Source: Hepatobacter sp965661165 (GTDB lineage Bacteria; Pseudomonadota; Alphaproteobacteria; Holosporales; Hepatobacteraceae). From it: 9,588 nucleotides of DNA. The position numbers and the translations under genes are program-made. Each line of letters opens with the position of its first letter. Position 1 is the stretch's first letter. Shown here piece after piece: positions 1-5,637 of the stretch. The stretch covers positions 1 through 9,588 of the forward strand of contig CBFICL010000034.1 of the NCBI GenBank assembly GCA_965661165.1. Reading direction: 5' to 3'. The notes below the pieces were generated by a model. It was not told the DNA's origin and ran no database searches. It saw only the letters and a program-made list of their open reading frames with translations.

Positions 1-1072
1 TGAGGATTATAGGCAGGGCAGGTGCTGTCTCTGCACTTCCCCATGGCCTCCAGTGGTTTCCGACGTCTTTATCGTGACCAAAGTAAACAAGAATAAGCTT
101 GTTTCCTTGAAAGGCATCTATAATAGATTTGGCTAACTCATCTTCCGGATAGCTGATAAAAAGAACACTACGATCAGAATGGTGGCTCATGGCCTCAAAC
201 GCGTCTCTTTTCTCTACGTCTGCATAGCAGGGGCCAAAACCACGATAACCGGGCTCGAGGTCTGTCGCTATAATATCAATATCTTGCTGCCATAAAAAAC
301 CTTCCCACAAACCATTGCCGCTGCACACAGCGAGCACTTTATCGTCTGGAGATAGAAATGCTTTGATAAGCTTTGCGTGCGCGAGCAGGGGGACGTTTGT
401 GCCGTAGTGCTCAGTAAAAAGATTGTTCATGTCTCTTGGTGCTTCAAGATGGTCTTTTCCAAAAACCTTTACGGCGCTGGACGTACAAAAAGGAAAGAGA
501 TGTTTATAAATTTTATTAGAAATTTTATAAGCATTTGAGAGCGCCTCGCGTGTACCGTCTTCAAGATCTGCTTTCTCGAGGGTTGCTTTTTGCAAAGCCA
601 ATCTTTCCTCAAAGTCTGCAGAATCAAAAAAATTTACTTCTTCACCCATGCTTTGAAATTCCTGATTAGAAAGATTGCGCACTTCTTTTGAAAAAGCTTC
701 AAACCCTTTTTCTTGCATATATTCGTTGAATGCGTTGACCTCATCCTCGCTTTGGCTTAGGAAAACTTGGATACACTTCCAAACGTTGAGCAACTTTTTA
801 TCGTCGGTAAATTCACCTCGCTCTATTTTGGTGCGAAGGGTGCTTACCAGTGTTTCCTTGATCATAAGGTCATCTGCCTCTGTCAAAGAAGGAAGAGTAA
901 GCAGCTCAGGAAAAGTGGTTTGATTTCCCTTAAGCTTCTTTCGAAGACTTTTGGCAAACGGGCGCTCTCCACCCGGTTTCGTCAGGGGGCGAGTGACCCA
1001 TTCAATCTCAGGATCGTTGGCCCCCAGACCAGCAGAAAAAACAAACATGAATAAGATGAGAAAATGTATCAT
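1..1072 (-). CDS. Exported protein with class I methyltransferase-like C-terminal domain (3' end outside window)
   Basis: An open frame of 357 codons runs from an ATG at 1072 to the left edge without a stop, so the C-terminus is missing. The start has a clear Shine-Dalgarno GGGAGG (1077-1082), 4 nt upstream. Residues 1-19 (MIHFLILFMFVFSAGLGA...) look like a Sec signal peptide. Residues about 30-230 are charged and helical-looking, with no family I recognise. From about residue 245 the sequence resembles a Rossmann-type SAM-dependent methyltransferase: VLAVCSGNG (246-254) fits the glycine-rich motif I, IDIIATDLEPG fits strand 2 with acidic D271, and later SDRSVLFISYP fits strand 4. The fold assignment rests on motif reading only. 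Motif I carries CSGNG rather than the usual GxGxG, so activity is uncertain. An exported methyltransferase would be unusual and could suggest a host-directed protein, which is inference. No substrate can be named. Confidence 0.75.
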   Translation of the reverse strand, partial: MIHFLILFMFVFSAGLGANDPEIEWVTRPLTKPGGERPFAKSLRKKLKGNQTTFPELLTLPSLTEADDLMIKETLVSTLRTKIERGEFTDDKKLLNVWKCIQVFLSQSEDEVNAFNEYMQEKGFEAFSKEVRNLSNQEFQSMGEEVNFFDSADFEERLALQKATLEKADLEDGTREALSNAYKISNKIYKHLFPFCTSSAVKVFGKDHLEAPRDMNNLFTEHYGTNVPLLAHAKLIKAFLSPDDKVLAVCSGNGLWEGFLWQQDIDIIATDLEPGYRGFGPCYADVEKRDAFEAMSHHSDRSVLFISYPEDELAKSIIDAFQGNKLILVYFGHDKDVGNHWRPWGSAETAPALPIIL

Positions 1073-1183
1073 AAAACCTCCCTAACAATAGTAAAAAATA
1101 TTTCTAATAAAAATTATTCATAAAATAAAGATAATTTTTATATTTTTTATCATTTTTTTACAAAATACACTTTGCTTATTTTT
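1073..1183 (-). promoter_or_regulatory. Extremely AT-rich 5' region of the exported methyltransferase-like gene
   Basis: Only about 11 of the 107 bases from 1084 to 1190 are G or C, far below the flanking genes. The stretch contains many A and T runs and ends in the GGGAGG ribosome-binding site (1077-1082, minus strand). Several weak -10-like TATAAA/TAAAAA hexamers can be read on the minus strand, for example TTGTAA (1158-1163) with TATAAA (1137-1142) at a short 15-bp spacing. None stands out enough to call the promoter. The placement between the fabI terminator and the downstream ATG implies the promoter is here. Confidence 0.4.
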
Positions 1184-1207
1184 TAAAAAACAACCTGTTA
1201 ACACAGG
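1184..1207 (-). terminator. Rho-independent terminator of fabI
   Basis: On the minus strand, CCTGT, a 4-nt loop GTTA and ACAGG form a perfect 5-bp hairpin (1194-1207), followed directly by TTGTTTTTT. The stem is short, but the U-tract is good. It lies about 105 bp past the fabI stop and before the next minus-strand gene, so it would insulate the two. Confidence 0.6.
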
Positions 1208-1311
1208 CGTGCAGAATCAGGGCACATAAGGGAAACGTTGAGCGTTTTCATCGCAACAAAAGAATATTGGTCAGAAAACAGGAGGAGATAAACCGAGAGA
1301 GGTTGAAAGGT

Positions 1312-2136
1312 CTAGGCTGTGATGGCGTGGATGTCAGGGGCATCTGGGCGTTTCATGCCCACCACGTGATAACCGGCATCTACGTGGTGAATTTCCCCCG
1401 TGACGCCGCTGGAGAGATCGCTCAGCAGGTAAAGCGCAGATCCTGCAATGTCTTGCAAGGTGACATTACGCTTCAGGGGGGCATTGAGCTGGTTCCAGGT
1501 AAGAATGTAACCAAAATCACCAATGCCGGAAGCGGCTAGGGTTTTGATGGGGCCGGCGGACAGACCGTTGACGCGAATGTTATCAGGGCCTAAGTCTGTG
1601 GCGAGATAGCGCACGCTTGCCTCAAGCGCAGCTTTGGCCACACCCATGACGTTATAATGGGGCATTACGCGGTTCGCACCGTGGTAAGTGAGGGTGAGCA
1701 AACTGCCCCCTTCTTTCATCAACGGTTTGGCGTGGCGGGCAATGGAGGTAAAGGAAAAACAGGAAACATTCATGGTATTTGTAAAATTGGCATAGCTCGT
1801 GTCAACATACTGGCCCTTGAGCTCATTTTTGTCCGAAAACGCAATGGCATGCACAATAAAATCAAGGGATGACCACGTCTGAGCGAGGGACGTAAACAAT
1901 TGGGAAATTTGGGTTTCATCAGCCACATCGCACGGAAACACCATATCGCTGCCTAAAGTGCTCGCCAGGGGGCGTACACGCTTTTCAAAGATGTCGCTGG
2001 GGTAGGTGAAAGCAAGCTCAGCCCCTTCGTGATGAAGTTTTTCCGCAATGCCCCAGGCAATGGAAGATTTGTTGGCGACACCCATAATCAGGCCCTTCTT
2101 GCCTGCCATAATGCCGGGTTGTTGATGCGTGCTCAT
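1312..2136 (-). CDS. fabI: Enoyl-[acyl-carrier-protein] reductase (NADH), FabI
   Basis: FabI reduces the enoyl-ACP double bond in the last step of each fatty-acid elongation cycle in the cytosol. The 274-residue product fits the family length. The start at 2136 (MSTHQQPGIMAG) is chosen over an upstream ATG at 2229 because it lies just before the conserved KKGLIMGVANKSSIAWGIA nucleotide-binding segment and has GGG 7 nt upstream. The longer reading would also add a leader unlike FabI. The divergent SDR active site Y-x6-K is present (YNVMGVAK), with a second Tyr about ten residues upstream (LTLTYHG). The characteristic SAGPIKTLAASGI segment follows, and the C-terminal GEIHHVDAGYHVVGM is typical. 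The enzyme is the usual target of triclosan-type inhibitors. It is divergent from miaA and followed by a terminator, so it is probably transcribed alone. Identification is secure. Confidence 0.96.
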   Translation of the reverse strand: MSTHQQPGIMAGKKGLIMGVANKSSIAWGIAEKLHHEGAELAFTYPSDIFEKRVRPLASTLGSDMVFPCDVADETQISQLFTSLAQTWSSLDFIVHAIAFSDKNELKGQYVDTSYANFTNTMNVSCFSFTSIARHAKPLMKEGGSLLTLTYHGANRVMPHYNVMGVAKAALEASVRYLATDLGPDNIRVNGLSAGPIKTLAASGIGDFGYILTWNQLNAPLKRNVTLQDIAGSALYLLSDLSSGVTGEIHHVDAGYHVVGMKRPDAPDIHAITA

Positions 2137-2213
2137 GTTGTTTCCCTTTAACCATCCAAAATGTTTGGTAAGCTTTATGATGAGAAAAACATCGTCAAAA
2201 TGCAAGATGTGAT
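2137..2213. promoter_or_regulatory. Divergent fabI/miaA upstream region
   Basis: This 77-bp gap between two divergent starts must hold both promoters unless miaA is transcribed from further upstream. On the plus strand TATGAT at 2176-2181 is a good -10 candidate for miaA but has no matching -35. On the minus strand TTGACG and TTGCAT are -35-like, but the -10 partners are weak. I see no operator-like inverted repeat. The fabI ribosome-binding site AAAGGGA lies at the 2137 side; miaA has no convincing one. Confidence 0.35.
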
Positions 2214-3233
2214 ATGACAACAATGTCAAAATTCTTGGATGGCCTGGTGATCATGGGGCCCACGGCAAGCGGAAAATCAGGGCTTGCTCTTAGGTTGGCG
2301 CAGCGCCTTCATGGCGTCATCATTTGTGCCGACAGCTTGCAAGTTTATGCAGGACTACCCATTTTGACGGCACAGCCCACACGTGAGGATCGTGAAAAGG
2401 TTCGCCATATGCTGTATGAAAAGCAGGCACCTTCAGATCCACCGTGTTCGGCTGCCTTATGGCGGCGCTGGGCTCATGAAGCCGTTTGTCACGTGCGTGC
2501 AGAGGGAAGGCTGCCTATTCTTGTGGGGGGCACAGGCTTTTACATCAAAAGTTTTCTTGAAGGGTTGGCCCCCATGCCCGATGTGCCCCGCGATGTGATC
2601 CATGATCTGGAAGCGCTTACAACTGAGGTGTTGGCAGAAAAGCTTCGTGTAGCTGACCCTGTGATGGCAGGGCGCATTCATCCTTCGGATCGGCAGCGTC
2701 TGGTGCGCGCTCTTTCTGTATGGCAATCAACAGGCCGTTCTTTGGCATTTTGGCAGTGTCAACAACCTACCACCCCCTCCCATGCTTTTCGCGTGTGTGT
2801 GCTGAACCCTCCTAAAGAGGTGGTCAATGATCACATCCACCGGCGTCTTCATCAGATGTGGGGTCAAGGCGTTATGGAAGAGGTGGCGGGATTTGCACAG
2901 GCGCATCTTAGCCCGATTACGCTTCAGCATCATAGTATGTGTGAAGATAAGGTTGTTTTGTCAACGCGCGGCTGTGTGGCCCTTTTGAAAGGCACACAAA
3001 AAGTGTCATGGCCGCCCATTACCCAGTGTCTAGGGTTTGCCGAAATTTTGCTAGCGGTGCACAAGGTCATGTCAGAATCTTATGCGCAAAAGCTGGTGGC
3101 CTTGAGAACGCGTCAATATGCCAAAAGACAGCGCACATGGTTGCGTCATCAATGTGTTGCTGATTTCTTGGTAGAAGGTGTATCCGATGACACCGTCGAT
3201 GCGCTTATACAGCAGATTGTGGAGAGTCGTTGA
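2214..3233 (+). CDS. miaA: tRNA dimethylallyltransferase, MiaA
   Basis: MiaA transfers a dimethylallyl group to A37 of tRNAs that read codons starting with U, stabilising codon-anticodon pairing. The P-loop GPTASGKS is at residues 15-22, followed by CADSLQVYAGLPILTAQPTRED (the DSxQVY region). LVGGTGFYIKSFLEGL, RQRLVRALSVWQSTGRS and the C-terminal TRQYAKRQRTWLRHQ are all characteristic. The protein is 339 residues, somewhat longer than the usual 300-320. The excess appears as an insertion at about residues 235-265, before WPPITQCLGFAEI, which corresponds to the usual LPAMxAIGxxEL segment. The start could be 2214 or the ATG at 2223; neither has a good Shine-Dalgarno. The gene stands alone between fabI and a tRNA. 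Confidence 0.95.
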   Translation: MTTMSKFLDGLVIMGPTASGKSGLALRLAQRLHGVIICADSLQVYAGLPILTAQPTREDREKVRHMLYEKQAPSDPPCSAALWRRWAHEAVCHVRAEGRLPILVGGTGFYIKSFLEGLAPMPDVPRDVIHDLEALTTEVLAEKLRVADPVMAGRIHPSDRQRLVRALSVWQSTGRSLAFWQCQQPTTPSHAFRVCVLNPPKEVVNDHIHRRLHQMWGQGVMEEVAGFAQAHLSPITLQHHSMCEDKVVLSTRGCVALLKGTQKVSWPPITQCLGFAEILLAVHKVMSESYAQKLVALRTRQYAKRQRTWLRHQCVADFLVEGVSDDTVDALIQQIVESR

Positions 3234-3280
3234 GCAAGGATGTTTGCGGGCCAACGGGTAAGGCGCTCACGCAGGGAACG

Positions 3281-3354
3281 TCGGAGTGAGAGGATTTGAA
3301 CCTCCGGCCCCCGCCTCCCGAAGACGGTGCTCTACCAGGCTGAGCTACACTCCG
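3281..3354 (-). tRNA. tRNA-Pro (anticodon CGG)
   Basis: The minus strand folds into a full cloverleaf. The acceptor stem CGGAGTG/CACTCCG has 7 perfect pairs, and the D stem is GCTC/GAGC with GG in the loop. The anticodon stem CCGTC/GGCGG encloses the loop TTCGGGA, so the anticodon is CGG (3318-3320). The variable loop is GGGCC and the T arm is GGAGG-TTCAAAT-CCTCT. The discriminator is A at 3281. The 3' CCA is not encoded, so it must be added enzymatically. The C1-G72 start with discriminator A is typical of bacterial proline tRNAs. Confidence 0.95.
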
Positions 3355-3361
3355 TAGCCTT

Positions 3362-3390
3362 TGTATACTGCGGCCTATACAGAAAAACAA
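3362..3390 (-). promoter_or_regulatory. Candidate promoter of tRNA-Pro
   Basis: On the minus strand TTGTTT (3385-3390) and TATACA (3362-3367) are separated by exactly 17 bp, and the -10 ends 7 bp before the tRNA 5' end. The -35 matches only 3 of 6 consensus bases and the -10 matches 4. Initiation would fall almost at the mature 5' end, leaving little leader. It is plausible but not strong. Confidence 0.35.
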
Positions 3391-3629
3391 GGTTCTCTCT
3401 TATGTGTGTGATGATTCAGGGTCAAGCTATCCACGCGCATCGAGAAGCCATGCTGTGCCCAGAGGTGTGGTGGCATGCACTGCCGATTATGCACCTTGTT
3501 CATCAATATAAGGGGCTGAAACCTTCGGTTGATCCGTTTTTCATGACCTATTTTATGTTCTTTGTATGAAAATGTGAGAGAAGATGTTGATTTTTTGTTT
3601 TTTTAAGACAAAATTAGAAAGCTTGTCTT
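3391..3629. other. Gap between tRNA-Pro and prs with no recognisable gene
   Basis: A plus-strand frame from ATG 3402 to 3569 would give a 55-residue peptide (MCVMIQGQAIHAHREAML...) with AAGG about 9 nt upstream. I do not recognise it, and it could be chance or a gene remnant. A possible prs promoter is TTGATC (3529-3534) with TTTTAT (3551-3556) at 16 bp. The last 60 bp are T-rich. No hairpin or repeat stands out. Confidence 0.3.
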
Positions 3630-3640
3630 GGGGGGGGAGA
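3630..3640 (+). promoter_or_regulatory. G-run ribosome-binding site that fixes the prs start
   Basis: Eight consecutive G (3630-3637) followed by AGA give a GGGGAG Shine-Dalgarno-like site ending about 4-6 nt before the ATG at 3645. No comparable site precedes the alternative GTG starts at 3729 and 3738. This supports translation of the hydrophobic N-terminal leader of prs. The homopolymer is also a spot prone to slippage or sequencing error. Confidence 0.55.
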
Positions 3641-3644
3641 AGAT

Positions 3645-4661
3645 ATGATCTCGAGAATAACAGGGTGGTTTTTTGTCATTTGTATGTTAGCCTCCACCTT
3701 TATAAATCCTACATTTCTTTCGTGTCGCGTGTCTCAGAATGTGCCTGTTTTGCTTTTTGGCTCTTATGCGCCTCAATGGCAGGGGTTGTCTCACACACTC
3801 AATACGCCTGATGTACCCTGTACCTTGGGTCGCTTTCGTAATGGTGAGGTTTCGGTTGAGGTCAAGGAGAGCACGGAAAATAAAGATGTGGTGGTGATTC
3901 AGTCTGTGTTCACGCATGAGGGGTTGATGGAGCTGTTGCTTGTGATTGATGCCCTTAAGCGTGATGGGTGTAAACGTGTTACGGCCTGTTTGCCTTATTT
4001 AGGTTATATGCGTCAAGATAAGCGCGTTTATGCTGGCACGCCCATTTCTGCCCGCTTGCTCGTAAAAATTCTTGAAAGTGCGGGATGTGATCGTTTTATT
4101 GTGTGTGATCTTCATGCCAAACAGATTGAGGGATTCTTTGATCGCCCTGTGCGTCATATCTCGGCAATGCCTCTTTTTGAAGATGATATTCGGCAGCGCT
4201 TTGGTGAGAAAGATCATGTGGTGATTGTTTCGCCAGATAGTGGTGGGTTGCACCGGGCACGGCACCTGGCCAAACGCCTGAAAGTTGCCTTAGCTGTTGT
4301 TGATAAATATAGAAAACGTCCTGGTCAAAGTGAGGTATTGCAAATTTTGGGCGATGTTGCGGGCAAGACGTGCGTCATCGTGGACGACATGGTGGATTCA
4401 GGGGGCACCCTCATGAATGCCGCTACAGCTCTTAAGGCGCTTGGCGCACGGGAGGTGCATTGCTATTGCACGCACGGGGTGCTTTCTCATCACGCTGCAG
4501 ATAACATTGCCAAAAGTGCGGTTGATTCTTTGACGTTATCTGACTCTTTGCCTGTGACGTCATCGTGGCAGAAATTACGCTTTCTCTCTGTGGCGCCCCT
4601 TGTGGCCCAAGAAATTATGCAAAGTATGGCCACCCCGCAAGAAAATACTGAATCCACGTAA
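3645..4661 (+). CDS. prs: Ribose-phosphate pyrophosphokinase (PRPP synthetase) with hydrophobic N-terminal extension
   Basis: The enzyme makes PRPP from ribose 5-phosphate and ATP, feeding purine, pyrimidine, histidine and NAD synthesis. Family motifs occur in order: LGRFRNGEVSVEV, LPYLGYMRQDKR (Tyr at residue 121), DLHAKQIEGFFDRPV, VSPDSGGLHRARHLAKRL, the catalytic flexible loop KYRKRPGQSEV, GDVAGKTCVIVDDMVDSGGTL (PRPP loop, 246-256) and LRFLSVAPLVAQEI near the end. The protein is 338 residues against about 310-320 usually. The extra part is residues 1-32 (MISRITGWFFVICMLASTFI...), which looks like a signal peptide or membrane anchor. The enzyme core starts at VPVLLFG (33-39). GTG codons at 3729 and 3738 could give a normal cytosolic enzyme, but only the ATG at 3645 has a Shine-Dalgarno. 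The stop is followed by a hairpin. Confidence 0.93.
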   Translation: MISRITGWFFVICMLASTFINPTFLSCRVSQNVPVLLFGSYAPQWQGLSHTLNTPDVPCTLGRFRNGEVSVEVKESTENKDVVVIQSVFTHEGLMELLLVIDALKRDGCKRVTACLPYLGYMRQDKRVYAGTPISARLLVKILESAGCDRFIVCDLHAKQIEGFFDRPVRHISAMPLFEDDIRQRFGEKDHVVIVSPDSGGLHRARHLAKRLKVALAVVDKYRKRPGQSEVLQILGDVAGKTCVIVDDMVDSGGTLMNAATALKALGAREVHCYCTHGVLSHHAADNIAKSAVDSLTLSDSLPVTSSWQKLRFLSVAPLVAQEIMQSMATPQENTEST

Positions 4662-4680
4662 CCTATCCCAAGTTGATAGG
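4662..4680 (+). terminator. Hairpin directly after the prs stop, possible weak terminator
   Basis: CCTATC (4662-4667), a 7-nt loop CCAAGTT and GATAGG (4675-4680) form a perfect 6-bp stem immediately after the prs TAA. There is no T-tract after it (CTTAAGCTGA follows), so intrinsic termination would be poor. It may instead protect the prs 3' end or pause transcription. The next 99 bp to 4779 hold no clear promoter; TAAGAT at 4753-4758 is -10-like without a -35. Confidence 0.35.
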
Positions 4681-4779
4681 CTTAAGCTGACATGGTGTAT
4701 CGCTCTGTCCACCTTTCTTTTGTGGTAAGTAAGCATTTTTATGTTGAATATCTAAGATAAAAATGTCATTGCATGTGTA

Positions 4780-5571
4780 ATGCTTTTTATTTTATTTTTA
4801 TCTGTATTTGTGGTGGTTTTTATTGATTTGTGTTTGAAAAAAAAGATTTTTCTCTGCCTTGTGCTGGCATGCTTATTATGGCGTGCTTTTTCTTGCATGG
4901 CGTGGCATCACAAAGATCAAGACCTGGGGACTGATGGCCCGCTTCGGGCTCCGTCTTCCTGTGTGCAGCTGTTTTCTTTGGATGACGCTTTGTCTTTTCC
5001 ACAAACAAGCTTGTGTTCAAAAGATTCCTTAGCAACATGGGATATGCCCAAACCGTCAACAGAAGTATGGAAACAGAGCTATCAACAATTATGGAAACCT
5101 TGGTTTTTTCTTTTGGGGATGGAGTGGTTTTCTGTGTTTGCCCACCCAGATGAACGCATCACCAAGGTGCTTCAAGGGAATGTTGAACCGCCGTTTCAGG
5201 GGAAAAGAAGCCCTGCCTGGTTGTATGACGCGCACTCTTCTTCTCTTGAGCGTCCTTTGCAAAGGACGCATGCCAAACAGAAAAAAGGAAAACCACGCGC
5301 TTTGTTGGCTTTATCCTCAACCTCTTGTCAGCAAAAGTGTGGGCGGCATGCTCTGATCCTCCAAAAAGCAGGCAAGGGCTATGGAGGGAAAGGAAAGAAG
5401 GCATCGCGCAAGGCCTTTGTGCCCCAAAAAACGAAGGAGCAACCTATATGTTCATGTAAGGTAGGGCGTGTAGAACAAAAAAAGGGACAGAAAAAAGCCC
5501 CCGCGTGTCAAAAAAGGTCCATAAAACAGAGCCAGCGTACAACAAAAAAGAAAGCGATTTCTGTGGTATAA
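4780..5571 (+). CDS. Uncharacterised exported or membrane protein with Lys-rich basic C-terminal half
   Basis: I do not recognise this 263-residue product. Residues 1-18 are hydrophobic, then KKK (20-22) and a second hydrophobic stretch IFLCLVLACLLW. A start at the TTG at 4834 would give a classical signal peptide, (M)KKKIFLCLVLACLLWRAFSC. The ATG at 4780 and this TTG both lack a Shine-Dalgarno, so the start is open. A Trp-rich segment WKPWFFLLGMEWFSVFAH (about 106-123) could be membrane-associated. From about residue 160 on, Lys and Gln dominate (KKGKPR, GKGYGGKGKKASRKAF, KKGQKKAPAC, TTKKKA) with scattered Cys (CQQKC, CSC). This composition suggests a disordered polycation that binds nucleic acid or anionic polymer, which is inference only. 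It lies between prs and another exported protein on the same strand and may share their transcript. Confidence 0.6.
   Translation: MLFILFLSVFVVVFIDLCLKKKIFLCLVLACLLWRAFSCMAWHHKDQDLGTDGPLRAPSSCVQLFSLDDALSFPQTSLCSKDSLATWDMPKPSTEVWKQSYQQLWKPWFFLLGMEWFSVFAHPDERITKVLQGNVEPPFQGKRSPAWLYDAHSSSLERPLQRTHAKQKKGKPRALLALSSTSCQQKCGRHALILQKAGKGYGGKGKKASRKAFVPQKTKEQPICSCKVGRVEQKKGQKKAPACQKRSIKQSQRTTKKKAISVV
5250..5269. repeat. Perfect 20-bp palindrome
   Basis: GCGTCCTTTGCAAAGGACGC reads identically on both strands, with 10-bp arms and no spacer. In RNA it would form an 8-bp stem closed by a TGCA loop. It lies inside the coding sequence of the Lys-rich protein, encoding ERPLQRTHA. No T-tract follows, so it is not a standard terminator. 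Confidence 0.85.
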
Positions 5572-5637
5572 GAGCGCGCTGATGTTTTGTTTTGTGTCTA
5601 TTTTTATGATCGCGTTTTGTCTTTTTAGGTTTTGCGT

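Noticed and set aside
767..1054. Plus-strand open frame of 95 residues
   Set aside because: It lies antisense to the exported methyltransferase-like gene, whose 357-codon frame with signal peptide and Shine-Dalgarno is much better supported.
2137..2229. Longer fabI start at 2229
   Set aside because: It adds 31 residues unlike the FabI N-terminus and would overlap the miaA start; the ATG at 2136 has a Shine-Dalgarno and fits the family.
3234..3280. Terminator between miaA and tRNA-Pro
   Set aside because: Short GC-rich repeats (GCGGGCC, GGCGC) are present, but no stable hairpin with a T-tract forms on either strand.
3205..3390. Minus-strand open frame of 61 residues over the tRNA (SVAQPGRAPSSGG...)
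   Set aside because: It is the familiar translation artefact of a tRNA gene; the cloverleaf explains the sequence.
3705..3725. Lipoprotein lipobox at TFLSC in the prs leader
   Set aside because: The residue at position -3 is Phe and -2 is Leu, which does not fit the usual L-[AST]-[GAS]-C pattern.
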